64,000 nt of DNA from Rutstroemia sp. NJR-2017a BVV2 (taxonomy: Eukaryota; Ascomycota; Leotiomycetes; Helotiales; Rutstroemiaceae), in NCBI GenBank assembly GCA_002946415.1, contig NJPS01000079.1:248001-312000 (forward strand), given 5' to 3'. Made by a program: the position numbers and the translations under genes. Shown here in pieces: positions 27,501 to 41,760 of this stretch. Positions within the stretch are counted from its first letter, which is position 1, and every line of letters starts with the position of its first letter. The notes beneath the pieces were generated by a model. That model had not been told where the DNA came from, did no database searches, and worked only from the letters and a program-made list of their open reading frames with translations.

Positions 27501-29810
27501 CTTATAAAGTAATTTTATTTCTTAATTATTTAGATAAAATAAACGAGAGAATACTAATAAAAAAACTAGATTATTTAGCCAAAACAACTAGCTTACTATA
27601 CGATTCCCAAATTAGTAGAATATTTAAAAAATTAGTTATCGATATCGAATTACTACTAGCAAATAAAGTTCAACAAAATTATTTAAAAGAATATAAAATA
27701 TTAATTTTATTTTTAGATATTAAAGAAGCTTTCGACTATATCTCAAAAAACTAATTATTAACTATTCTAAAAAGATTAAAATTATTAATTAACTTAATTA
27801 TTTAAATTAGTTATTTCTTGGAATATCAATTACTTTGTTTAAATTTTGATAACCAAATCGAGTAATTCCAGTCTATTTCAATTAGTATCTTTTAGAATAA
27901 TTCAATTTTATTAATTCTCTTTTTAATTTATATTAAAGAGCTTTTTCTATTAATTTCTATTTTAATCTAGTTATATATAGATAATATTATACTAATTACT
28001 AATTCAACTAGTTTCAAAAAGAACTATAAGATTCTAGAAAGAAAAGCTAGCAAATTATATACTTTGGGAGAAGCTAATAATATTAAATTCGATTTGGTAA
28101 AAACAGAATTAATTCACTTTTTCGAGATTAAATAAAGAACTATTAAAATTAATTTGGTTAATTTATCGAATAATTAATTAATATAATCTTCAAAAGTAAT
28201 AAAATAACTAAATATCTGATTTGATAATATTTTAAACTTCAACTAATATATCTTAAGTAGAATTAGTTAAGCTAAATCAGTTTTTTTTAAAAACTAATTA
28301 ACTAGCTAATATCGAAAATAGACTTTCACTTTTTATAATATATTAGCTATATATTGTTTATATTATCAATATCTTAGATTATAGATTCTCTATATAATGG
28401 AAAAAACAAATTAAATTTAAAACTTAATTTCAATACTTACAAAATTTGATTCTTTGGAAAATCTTTAAGATATTTAGAACTAGTCTAATAGTTCTTATAG
28501 AAGTAGAAACTATATTAGTACTTTCTCAAATTTATTTAAATACTACTAGTTATCAATATATATTTAGAACTTTCAAAATAGTTGAAAATTATCTAATTTT
28601 CAAAGAAATTTAAACTAAATCGAAGACTAATAATTAGTTCCAAGATTATTTAGTATTAATCTAAAAAGAACTAACCAAAATAATCTAAATAAAGCAAATT
28701 AGATATTTAATATATCTAATAATTTATTTTCAGTATTTAGAATCAATTAGTTCTTTTAAATTTCCACTTTAAATAACTATTCTTTATTTAGTTGAAATTA
28801 GTAAGTTATCTAAAGAATTAGAAGTTGAAAATTATAAAAACTTAGCTATTTTGCTAGCCCCGAACCAATACTTAATCTATATAAATAGATTAGAATTAGT
28901 AGATCAAAAAGGAATTAGAATTGATTTAGTTTTTTTTTAACTTTAATTAGAAGCTAATCTAGAGATCTAGTTGGAATATTAGAACTAGTTAGTTAGTTTA
29001 TAATAGCGAACTAGCTGAAATAGCTAAAAGAATCAAACTAATAAATAAAATAATTTAAAAAGATTAAGAATTCATTATTTTCTTAGATAATCAAACTACT
29101 TTATAAAGGTTAAAATCATTTAGTAATAAACTCGGCCAAAACCAAATAGTACTAGCTTATAAAACTAGTTAAGAAGTAATCGAAAAAGAAACTAAAATCA
29201 AATTAACTTAGGTTTCTAACTATTTTGAGATACTAGATAACGAAAAAGTAGATTTACTAGCCAAATTAGGAATGAAAATAGATTCTAGAACTAATATAAC
29301 TAGTCTCAACTATCTAGAAATTCAAATTAAATAAATTAAAAATCAAAAGTAGTCTGAATCTCTTTTAAATATTCTAAAAACTAATTTACTTAACTTAGCT
29401 AATTATTTAAGAATTTTTAAATCTTCTTCTCGAAATCGAATCTAGATCCTAATTTCGACTAAAAAAGTTACTATTAGTACTTTCTATTAGTTGAAAATCA
29501 AATATAATTATTTAAAATCATATTTATATTTATTAAGATATATTAGTAATAATAAATATATTTATAAAGCTAAAGAGATTTCTAAATTATTATTATTAAG
29601 TTATTCTCTTTTTAGTTTAGTTTGAACTAAACTAAAAGATAAACTAGCTATAAATTATTTATTATTTCTATTTCTTCTTGATACTAGTTCCAGAATCGAA
29701 ACTAGTATAAGTTATTTAAATAAGATAAATATCTATACTCGAAAATATTATTTAGCTTATAAACTAGAAGATAATTAAATTAGAATCTTCTTAGTTTTAT
29801 CAAATTTTCA
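24539..29810 (+). mobile_element. LINE copy C', main part
   Basis: Continuation of the LINE begun at 18410: ORF1 to about 25895, then ORF2 to about 29778, with endonuclease, RT (box near 27975-27990), RNase H (near 28870-29250) and the zinc-like C-terminus near 29560-29630. It ends in the second-subfamily 3' UTR at about 29810 without reaching its AATC tail, where the next plus-strand LINE begins. It is RIP-inactivated. Confidence 0.82.
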
Positions 29811-32800
29811 CAAATCCTTGATATTTAGTTAATTTTTCTTTCTTTATTATATCTGCAAAAACATTTCCGAATTCAAAATCATCAAACCTAATATAAAATC
29901 CAACTATATATATTTCTGCGGATCGAACCTACTAGCCCGCTTAGTAATATATTTGCTAGTTATCGAGATATTATCGTTATAGCCAAAATAGCAGATTTGG
30001 GAGTTTCAATCTTTCAAAATCCTATTCAAATCGAACCTCTTTCAACCCCAACTTATCAATATACTTTTGGACCTACTAACAATATTACTATTCGATTCTT
30101 TTCTTCTATTAATATCGATATAGAGATAGATAATAGTTCTATATTACTAACTACTTCGATTTTCAATCCAAACTTAGATATATCTAACCTAAATAAGATT
30201 TTCAGTTTAGATTTACTTAATACTACTACAAATATTACTATTAGACTTAGCAAAAATATCTACTATCTTGTGAAATAAACTAATTTCTTTACTTTTTCCA
30301 AACTAAACAAAACTATTTGTTTCTCTATTATTAAATCAATTACTTCGGATCTAGCTAGCGCTAAAATTCTCTAGATATATAATTTGCTAGTTGAAGTATA
30401 TTCGGCTACTAAATCATATAATAAACAAACTCAAATCCTCGATTTAATCGAGATATTTAGAGAATATACTAAATTAGGAAAGCTACAAAAAGTTACCAAT
30501 TAACTAGTTTCTCAGATTAATAATTTGGAATATACTATATAAAAAATCGAAGTTAAAACAAAAGTAACTAGTATTATTAGCAAAGCTAATATTATAATTC
30601 TCAAAAACCCTTCTCAAATCCAATCTAACTTGATTACTATTATTACTACTTCAACTATTCCTTCAACTAAATTATTCTCCGGACCCTCTTTTGCCTTAGT
30701 AGTACTAATAGGTAATAATAGCAATCTTGGAAACTGGATTAGTATCAACAAAACTACTAAAAAAGCTAAAGTCCAAAACTGACTAATTTTGGTTCGAGAT
30801 CTCGATACTCCTTTCTCGGTACTAGCTTTACGAAATATTATTAATAAAGTTTTCTTAGATAAAAATATTAAAGAATCAATAATCTCTTCGATTACTACTA
30901 CTAGTAATAAGAAGAATCTAATAATTATTACAATTGCTCTTTTTACTTCCAATTTTCTATTTGAGAAAAGAGCTATTTAGAAGTATTTAATTATTTTTAA
31001 ATCAATGATTAAAGATAAACTTTGGTATAAAGTAGTTCTTTATAGGATTTCCACTTTAGACTTCAATATACCTTACAGAATAGAGCTAGTTTTGAACAAA
31101 CTAAAGATTTTTAATTCTAACTTGAATTTAAAATCTATTAGTATCTCTTATTAGCTATCCTCAGTAGAAAATCGAGTTATTAAGTAAAGAAGATCAATAG
31201 TAGTCTCTTTTATTACTAAAACAGAAACTGAAAGATATATTAGAAACCGGGTTTGGATAACTGGAATTAATATTAAAGCTAAAAAGCTTCTAATTACTTC
31301 TAGATCTACTTAGTATATTAAATACCAAGGATTTGGATATTTGGCTAAATTTTGCTGAAAAGAGGCTAAATATAGTTTTTGTAACGAACCCCACACTATA
31401 TAATAGTATTACTATTCAATTTGTAAATAAAATAATCAGAAATATTCCTATTTAGCTCCAAAATATATTAATTGCAAAAATAATTATATTTCCATTTCAA
31501 AAGAGTATGAAATTTATAAAGCTATTAAGAAAGCTAATTTATAATTAGTATTAGTATCTGGATTATCTAAATGAATCTTAACCAAAATTTAGCTATAACT
31601 AAATTAGTATTATAGCTAGCTATTAAGTTAAAAATCGATTTAATTTTAGTCCAAAAGCCTTGGATTATAAATGAAAATCCAGATTACTTAAATAATCGAT
31701 CGATTTCTTATATTAGCTTCAATCAAATCCTTCTAATTATTTTAGGATTTAGATCTCGAATATTTACTTATATCTCGAAGATCTATATATCTAGTATTAT
31801 ACTAGTTCTTTCGAACCTCGATCCTAACCTACTAGTTCTATTAATAGCCGAAGAAAGCAATATATTTAAGCTAGTCAACTTTTATAACGAAAATAGCTAA
31901 ATCAAGGGAATTTCGACTAAAATAGTAGAAAGGAGTTTACTATCTAGAACTATTTCGGCTAATTCAATGATTTTGGAGGATTTTAATCTCTATTATTCTT
32001 AGTAAAACCCAAATAATCGAAGTAGTCAAGTTAGTACTAAACTAGTTAATTAGATAGAAAAGTAAAACCTGGAACTAATTAACAAACCCAAGATAATTAT
32101 ATTTTTCAGAGATATTAGCGAGTTAGTTTTGGATCTTATACTAGCTATATAAATATTAGTCGGGTATATTGAGAACTAGTAAGTACTAGCTGATTTGAGA
32201 TCTGATTATTTACCAATTTTATTTACTATCAAAGGAAAAAGAGAGCTAATATCTCTAAATAGATTAAAAGTAGCTAGTGCTCACTTTAATATCAAGTTAG
32301 TAGACTAAAAGTTATTTTCGGACTATTTAGTCAAAATTGTTAAAGAATCGATTATTCTAGCTAGTCTCCCTCCTAATTTCACTAGATTAGGCTTGAAATT
32401 AGATAAGATTGCACAAAATTATCTGGAATCGATTAGTTCAGAACTAGTCTCATTAATTCAGCTAGTAACTAATAAAGCTATTTCCAAAATTAAATCTAGT
32501 TTAAAAACTAAACCTTGGTGGACTTCAGAGTTAAAAGAGTTGAGAAAATCTATACTACTAGCTCAGAGGAGATTAAAAATCCAAAATAATCAAGTTAGTC
32601 AAGGTTCTTATCAAGAACAGTACTGATTAGCTCGGAATTAGTACTTTTTAAAGATAAAACTAGCTAAAAAAGATCATTGAAATGCTTTTCTTGAAATAAT
32701 GATTCTAAATCGATTTTCAAGACTTTTAGCTATACCAAATCCTACTCGAACCAATCTCTTCCAGCTATTTTAAATAAAACTAGTTTTAAAGAGAAAGAAA

Positions 32801-35653
32801 CTATTTTGAGATCTACTCTCTTTCCCCAACTATCTAGTTCGACTAGTCCAAATTGGAAGAGCTATAAAACAGTTGATTGGAACTAATCTAAACTTACTAA
32901 TACCGAATTAGTACTAGCTTATTTAGTTAAAATTAAAGGAAAAACCCCTAATCCAGATAGAATCATTTAAGAAATTATCAATAAAGCTTATTTAGCTATT
33001 CCAGAGATATTTTATAAAGTTTTTGTTTACCTAATTGACCTCGGTTATCATTTCCGGTACTAGTAGCAAGCAACTAGAGTTATTCTTAAAAAACTAGTTA
33101 AACTTAACTATTTAGTTTTAAAAACTTATAAAGTGATTTCACTTTTGAACTATTTAGACAAAATTAGCGAAAGAATATTAGCAAAAAGACTAAACTATTT
33201 AGCTAAGACTACTAGTTTATTATATAACTCTCAAATTAGCAAAAGATTTAAAAAATCAACTATTGATATCAGGCTACTATTAGTGAATAAGGTTTAAGAA
33301 AATTATTTAAAAGACTATAAAATATTTGTTTTATTTTTGGATATTAAAGAAGCTTTCGATCATATCTCAAAAAATCAGCTTTTAGCTATTTTAAAAAAAT
33401 TAAAATTTCCAATTAGTTTTATTACTTGGACTAGTCACTTTCTGGAAGACCGGCTACTTCGCTTAAACTTTGATAGCCAAATAGAGGATTTTCAACCTAT
33501 TTCAACTAGTATTCCCTAAGGTAACCCGATCTCACTAATTCTCTTTTTAATTTATATAAAAGAACTATTTCCATCGATTTCTATTTCAATCTAGTTGTAT
33601 ATAGATAATATCGTGCTAGCAACTAGCTTAACTAGTTTTAAAAAGAACTACAAAATTTTGGAAAGAGAAGCTATCAAGCTATATACTCTAGAAGAAGCAA
33701 GTAGTATTAAGTTTGATTTAGCTAAAACCGAACTAATTTATTTTTTCGGGGATAAACAAACTACTACTAAAACTAATTTGGTCAAATTACCAAATAATCA
33801 GTTAATACAATCCTCAAAAGTAGTGAAATAGTTAGGAATCTAGTTTGACAATACTTTATACTTTAATAAATATATTTCAACTAGAATTAGCTAAGCTAAA
33901 TCAGCTTTCTTAAGAGCTAATCAGTTAGTTAATATAGAAAATAGACTTTCACCTTATACTATATACTAACTATATCTTGCTTGCATTACTAGCATCTTAG
34001 ACTACAAATCCTCTATATAGTAGAAAGAGCAAGTTAAATTTAAAAATCAATTCTAATACTTACAAAATTTGGTATTATAGAGGATACTAAAGGTATTCAG
34101 GACTAGTCCAATAGTCTCTATAGAGATAGAAACTGTTTTAGCATCTCCTCAAACTTGCTTAAATACTACTAGTTGCTAATATATACTTCGAGTTCTTAAA
34201 ATAGTAGAAAATTATCTAATTTTCAAAGAAATCTAAACTAAACCGAAAGCTAATTGCTATTTTCAAGACTATTTAGTACCTACCCAAAAGGAAATTGCCA
34301 AAATAACCTAAATTAAGCGAATTAGATACTTAATACACCTGCTAGTCTAGTTTCAGTATTTGGAATTAATCAGTTCTTTCAAATTTCTATCCTAGACTAC
34401 TACTCTTTATATAATCGAAATTAGTAAACTATCTAAGGAACTAGAAGCTGAAAATCATAAAAACTCGGTTATTTTGCTAGCCCCGAACCAGTACTTAGTC
34501 TATATTGATGGTTTAGAACTAGTAGATCAAAAAAAGATCGGAATCAGTCTAGCTCTTTTCAACTTCAACCAGGAGCTAATCCAGGGGTCTAGCTGGAATA
34601 TTGGGACTAGATAGCTAATCTATAACAGCGAATTAGCCGGAATAACTAAAGGGATCAAGCTTATAAATGAAATAGCTTAAAAAGATTAAGAATTTATTAT
34701 TTTCTCAGATAATCAAGCTATATTACAAAGGTTAAAATCACTTAGTAATAAACCAAAACAAAATCAAGTAGTACTAGTATATGAAGCTAGCCGAGAAATA
34801 GTTAGAAGAGAAGCTAAAATCAAATTAGCTTAGGTTCTAGGCTATTTCGAAATACTAGGTAACGAAAAAGCGGATCTATTAGCCAAATCGGGGACTAAAA
34901 TGGATCCAGTAACTCAAACAACTAGTCTCAACTACTTGGGTGCTCAAATTAAGCAAATTAAAAATCAGAAGTAGTCAGAATCTCTTTTAAAAACTTTGGA
35001 AACTATATCGGAAGCTAGCCTGCTTAGCTCGACTAATTATTTAAGAATTTTTAAATCCACTTCTCGAAATTGTATCCAAATCCCAAATTCGACTAAAAGA
35101 GCTACTATTAGTATCTTCTTCTAGTTGAAAATTAGATATAGTTATTTAAAATTATATTTATATTTATTAGGATATACTAGTAATAATAAATGTATTTATA
35201 GGGCTAAAGAGACTCCTAAGTACTTATTTTTAAGTTGTTCTCTTTTTAGTCTAGCTCGGATCAAGCTAAAAGATAAATTAGCTACAAATTATTTATTACT
35301 TCCACTTCTTCTTGATACTACCCCCGGAATCGAAGCTAGTATCGTATATTTAAGCGAGACAAAAATTTGTATCCGAAAATATCATCTAGCTCAAGAGCTA
35401 GTTGATGATTAGTTTGGATATTTAAATTGGAAAGATTTTATTTTCATTTTTATCAAATTGATATTTTCATTATTTTAGTTATTTTTATTTACTAGGACCA
35501 GTTCCTCACCATCTCTTGATACTATATAGCTTAAAAATGTATTTAAACACTATTTATATTTAGCTACTAGTAGCCTTTAGCTACTAGCCGACCTACTATA
35601 ATCTTAGATTCAAAAAGGTCGTTAAAATAATAAATCAATTAATCAATCATTAT
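29811..35653 (+). mobile_element. Full-length RIP-damaged LINE, copy C
   Basis: Plus-strand LINE of about 5.8 kb, with the 5' end somewhere in 29811-29840. ORF1 occupies about 29850-31545, with zinc-knuckle remnants near 31330-31510. ORF2 is about 31560-35412: endonuclease to ~32300, RT with the catalytic box now YIDN near 33599-33610, RNase H around 34490-34900 and a zinc-like C-terminus at 35180-35240. The 3' UTR is followed by an AATC-type tail ending about 35653. This and copy A keep the longest open segments (for example 32393-32626 and 35125-35412), so they may be the youngest. Confidence 0.85.
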
Positions 35654-35693
35654 AACGAACTATTATTTTATAATAAATTTAAAGTAATTAATA

Positions 35694-35939
35694 TATTAGA
35701 GTTTACTAGTAAGGAATTATAAGAATATTATAATATAATAGTAATATTGCTAGAACCCAAATATAAGACTTTAGTTGAAAACAAATTAATTATTATTAAT
35801 CTTCTTTCTTTATTATTATTCCTTATATTAGGATCTTTTAAAGTAGGAACCTTATTTCTTGCTTGATTAACTTCTATTATTTCTCTTATATAGATAATCA
35901 ATATCCGGACCTTCGAATTTCTCTTCTATATTTCTGATA
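35694..35939 (-). repeat. Solo gypsy LTR (246 bp)
   Basis: The reverse complement of this segment matches the LTR at 14914-15159 along its whole length: same order of words, same 246-bp length, terminal tatcag...ctaata. No gypsy internal sequence lies on either side, so it is best read as a solo LTR left by LTR-LTR recombination. A clean 5-bp target duplication is not visible, possibly because RIP changed it. Confidence 0.78.
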
Positions 35940-35940
35940 T

Positions 35941-38900
35941 TGATTAATTTATTATTTTAATAACCTTTTTAAATTTAAGATTATAATAGATCAGCTAGTA
36001 GCTGAAGATTATTAGTAGCTAAATATAAATAATATTTAAATATATTTTTAAGTCAAATAGTATCAAAAGATAGTAAGGAACTAATTCTAGTAAATGAAAA
36101 TAACTAAAATAATGAAAATATCAATTTGATAAAAATAAAAATAAAATTATTCCAATTTAAATATCCAATCTAATTCTCAACTAGCTCTCGAGCTAGATAA
36201 TATTTTTGGATACCAATTTTTGTCTTACTTAAATATACGATACTAGCTTCGATTCCGGAGATAATATTAAGAAGAAATAGAAGTAATAAATAATTTATAA
36301 CTAATTTATCTTTTAACTTGCTCCGAATTAGACTAAAATAGGAACAATTTAAAAATAAATATTCAGAAATCTCTTTTGTCCCACAAATATATTTATTAGT
36401 ACTAGTATATTCTAATAAATATAAATATGATTTTAAATAACTATATCTGATTTTCAACTAAAAGAAGATACTAATAGTAGCTTTTTTAGTCGAATTTGGG
36501 ATTTGGATATGATTTCGAGAAATAGTTTTAAAATTTTTTAAATAACTAGTTAAGCTAAGCAAGCTAGTTTCTGATATAGTTTCTAAAGTTTTTAAAAAAG
36601 ATTCTAATTATTCCTGATTTTTAATTTACTTAATTTGAATTCCTAAATAGTTGAAACTAGTTATTTAAATTACTAAGTCTATTTTAGTTTTTGATTTAAT
36701 TAATAGATCTGCTTTTTCATTATCTAATATCTCGAAATAGCTTAGAATCTAAGTTAATTTAATTTTAGCTCTTTTTCTAACTATTTCTCGACTAACTTTA
36801 TATACTAGTATTACTTGATTTTGTTTTAGTTTATTACTAAGTGATTTTAATCTTTATAAAGTAATTTAATTATCTGAGAAAATAATAAATTCTTGATTTT
36901 TTTGAACTATTTTATTTACTAACTTAATTCTTTTCACTATTCCAGCTAGTTCGCTATTATAAATTAGTTGACTAATTCTAATATTCTAGTTAGACTTCTG
37001 AATTAGTTTCTAATTGAAATTAAAAAGAACTAGATTGATTTCAATCTCTTTTTGATCTATTAGTTCTAATCTATTAATATAAACTAAATATTGATTTGGA
37101 ACTAGTAAAATAATTAAGTTTTTATAATTTTCAGTTTCTAGCTTTTTAGATAACTTACTAATTTCGACTAAATAAGAAATAATAACTTAAAATGAAAATT
37201 TAAATAAACTAATCAATTCTAAATACTGAAACTGAACTAAAAGTTATATTGAATATCTAATTCGCTTTATTTAGATTATTTTGGTTATTTCCTTTTAGAT
37301 AGATATTAAATAATCTTGAAAATAATAATTAGTTTTCGATTTAGTTTAGATTTCTTTGAAAATTAGATGATTTTCAGCTATTTTGAGAGTTCGGAATATA
37401 TATTGGTAATTAATAGTATTTAAACAAGTTTGGGGAAATACTAAAATAGCTTCTATTTCTATAAGGATTATTAAACTAGTTCTAAATATTCTGAGGATCT
37501 TCCGAAATACTAAATTTTATAAATATTGAAATTAACTTTTAAATTTAGTTTGTTCTTTTCACTATATAAAGGATCTATAATCTGAGATAATAATAATATA
37601 AGTAATATATAATTAATATATAATATAAAGTGAAAATCTATTTTCTATATTAGCTAACCAATTAGCTCTTAAAAAAACTGATTTAGCTTAACTAATTCTA
37701 GTTAAAATATATTTATTGAAATATAAAATATTATCAAATCAAATCTCTAACTACTTCATTATTTTTGAAAATTATATTAATTGATTATTTGATAATTTAA
37801 CTAAATTAGTTCTAGTAATAACTTATTTATTTCTGAAAAAATATATTAGTTCGGTTTTAGTTAAATCAAACTTAATATTATTTACTTTTTCTAAAATATA
37901 TAATTTGCTAGTTTCTCTTTCCAAAATTTTATAGTTCTTTTTAAAACTAGTAAAGCTAGTTGCTAATACAATATCATCTATATATAACTAGATTGAAATA
38001 GAAATTAATAGAAATAGCTTTTTTATATAAATTAAAAAGAGAATTAGTAAGATTGAACTATTTTAGAGAATTCTAGTTAAAATAAGTTGAAAATTCTCTA
38101 ATTATTTATCAAAACTTAAGCAAAATAACTAGTATTTTAAAAAGTAACTAATTCAAATAATAAGATTAATTAGAAGTTTTAATTTTTTTAAAATAGTTAA
38201 AAACTGATTTTTTGAAATATAATCGAAAGCTCTTTTAATATCCAAAAATAAAATCGATATTTTATAATCTTTTAAATAATTTTCTTGAACCTTATTTACT
38301 AATAGCAACCTGATATTAATAACTAATTTTTTAAGTTTTTCATTAATTTAAAAGTTATATAGTAAATTAATAATCTTAACTAAATAGTTTAGTCTTTTTA
38401 CTAATATTCTTTCGCTAATTTTATCTAAATAGTTCAAAAGTGAAATCACTTTATAAATTTTTAAAACTAAATAATTAGATTTAGTTGGTTTTTTAAAAAT
38501 AGTTTTAGTTATTTATCTTTAGTATTAGAAATAATAACTAAAATCGATTAAATAAATAAAGACTTTATAAAATATCTCCGAAATAGCTAAATAAGTTTTA
38601 TTAATAATTTCTTAAATAATTCTATTTGGATCTAGAGTTTTCTCTTTAATTTTAATTAAACAAGCTAGTACTAATTCGGAGCTAGCAAGCTTAGGCTAGT
38701 TCCAATTAACTACTTTATAATCTTCTCCATTTAGATTAGTTAAACTAGATAGTTAAGGAAAAAGAGTAGATTTCAAAATAACTTCTTTTTTTTTAAAACT
38801 AGTTTTATTTAAAATTGTTAGAAGAAATCGGTTCGAATAGGATTTGATATAATTAAAAGTTTTAAATATTGATTTGGAATTATTATTTTCAAGAAAAATA

Positions 38901-41760
38901 TTCTAATAATCCTTTTTAGCTAGTTTTATCTTTAAAAAGTACTAATTTCGAATTAATCAGTACTATTTTTGATAAAAACCTTAACTAATTTAGTTATTTT
39001 GGATTTTTAATTTTCTTTGAACTAGTAATATCGATTTCCTTAGCTCTTTTAGTTCTGAAATTTATCAAGATTTAGTTTTTAAATTAGATTTAGTTTTGAA
39101 AATAACTTTACTAACTACTAGTTGAACTAATAAAAATAATTCCGAATTAATCGATTCTAGATAATTTTATATAATCTCGTTTAATTTCAGATTTAGCTGA
39201 ATAAAATTAGAAAAAAGATTAGTTAGAATAATCGATTCTTTTGCAATTTTGATTAAATAATTTGAAAATAGTTTCTAGTTTGCTAATTTGATATTAAAAT
39301 AAGTATTAGTTGCTTTTAGTTTATTTAGAGATACTAGCTTCTTTTTTCTTTTTAAAGTAAATAAAATTAGTAAATAATCAGATCTTAAATTAGCTAGTAT
39401 TTGTTAGTTATTAATATATCTAGTTAATATTTATATAACTAATATAAAATCCAAAACTAATTTGCTAGTATCTCTAAAAAATATAATAATTCCGGATTTA
39501 TTAATTAGTTCTAAATTTTGCTTTTCTATCTAATTAACTAACTTAGTATTAATTTGACTATTTCGGTTATTTGGATTCTACTAAAGATAATAAAAATTAA
39601 AATCACCCAAAATAATTGAATTAGCCGAAATAATCTTAGATAATAAATTTCTTTTTATTGTTTTAATTGAAATTTCCTCGATTTGGTTATTTTCGTTATA
39701 AAGATTAACTAGCTCGAAAATATTACTTTCTTTAGTTACTAATAAGATTAATAGATTAGAATTTAGATTCGAAAAAACTAGTATAATACTAGATATATAG
39801 ATCTTCGAAATATAAATAAATATTTAAGATTTAAATCTCAAAGTAATTAGAAGGATTTAACTAAAGTTATTATAAGAAATCAATTAATTATTTAAATAAT
39901 CTAGATTTTCAATTATAATCTAAAACTCTTAGATTAAAATTAAATCGATTTTTAGCTTAATAACTAATTATAATACTAATTTAGTTATAACTAAGTTTCG
40001 ATTGAGATTTATTTAAATAATCTAAATATTAATACTAATTATAAATTAGCTTTTTTAATAGCTTTATAAATTTTATATTCTTTTAAAATAGAAATATAAT
40101 TATTTTTGCAATTAGTATATTTTAGAGCTAAATAGAAATATTTCTAACTATTTTACTTGCAAATTGAATAATATTATTATTATATAATATAGAGATTATT
40201 ATAGAAACTATATTTAGTTTCTTTTCGACAAAATTTTACCAAATATCCAAATTCTTGATATTTAGTATACTAAATAGATCTAGAAGTAATTAAGAGTTTT
40301 TTAGTTTTAATATTAATTCTAGTTATCTAAACCTAGTTTCTAATATATCTTTTAGTTTCTACTTTAGTAATAAAAGAAACTATTACTAATCTATCTTATT
40401 TAACAACTCGATTTTCTATTGAAGATAACTAATAAATAATACTAATAGATTTTAAATTTAGATTAGAATTAAAAATCTTTAGTTTATTCAAAACTAATTT
40501 CATTTTATAAGATATATTGAAGTTCAAAGTGGGAATTCTATAGAAAACTATTTTATACTAAAGTTCATTTTTAATTATTGATTTAAAAATAATTAAATAT
40601 TTCCAAATAGCTCTTTTTTCGATTAGAAAATCAGAAGTAAAAAGATTAATATTAGTAATTATTAGATTCTTCTTATTATTAATATTAGTAATAAAAGAGA
40701 TTACTAATTTTTTAATATTTTTATCTAAGAAAGTCTTATTAATAATATTTTGAAATACTAATATCGAAAATAAAGTTTCAGAATTTCGAATTAGAATTAG
40801 TTGATTTTAGATTTTAGTATTTTTCAAAGCTTTTTTGATTATAATTCAGTTTCTAGAAATATTATTAATATCTACTAATATTACTAAAACAAAAATAAGT
40901 CCAAAAAGTAAATTAGCTATCAAAATAGTTAGGATAATATTAGAAATAGTTGAGTTAATCGAATTAATCTGAATAAAGAGATTTTGGAAAATCGAGATAT
41001 TAGTACTATTAACAATATTAGTTACTTTGGTCTTAGCTTTGATTTTTCGAATAATATATTCCAGATTATTAATTTGAGAAACTAACTAATTTATAATTTT
41101 TTATAGTTTTCTTGATTCGGTATATTCTCTAAATATCTCGATTAAATTAAAGATTTGAAATTACTTTTTATATAATTTTATAACTAAATATATTTCTATT
41201 AATAAATTATATATCTAAAGGATTTTAATATTAATTAGATCTAAGATAATATCAATAATAGATTTAATAATAGAGAATCAGATAGTTTTATTTAACTAAA
41301 AAGAGATAAATATATTAGTTTATTTAGAAAGATAATAAATAGTTTTACTAGATTCAATAATAGTATTTATAATAGTATTTAGTAAATCTAAATTAAAAAT
41401 CAAGTTAAGATTAGATATATCTAAATTTAGATTGAAAATCGAGGTATTTGGTAAAGAAAGATTATTATCTATACCAATATTTCTATTAATAAAAAGTAAG
41501 AATCGAATAATAAAGCTACTAATAGATCCGGAAATATATTGATAGATTAAGATTGAAAAGGATTCGATTTGAATAGAATTTTGAGAGATTTCAACTCTCA
41601 AATCCGCTATTTTGACTATAATAACAATATCTCGATAATTAATAAATATATTACTAAGTAAGTTAATAGATTCGATCTATAAAAGTATATATAATTAGAT
41701 TTAATATTAGTATTGATATTTTTGAATTCGATATTGTTTTTTCAAGTATTTTTTCTTCTA
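35941..41760 (-). mobile_element. Full-length RIP-damaged LINE, copy E
   Basis: Minus-strand LINE: 3' tail at about 35941, ORF2 C-terminus ending at 36170, RNase H near 36880-37100, and RT catalytic region near 37965-37985. Endonuclease sequence lies around 39350-40020, ORF1 about 40060-41690, and the 5' end near 41755. Both ORFs are full of TAA/TAG. The 3' UTR belongs to the subfamily of copies A and C. Confidence 0.83.
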
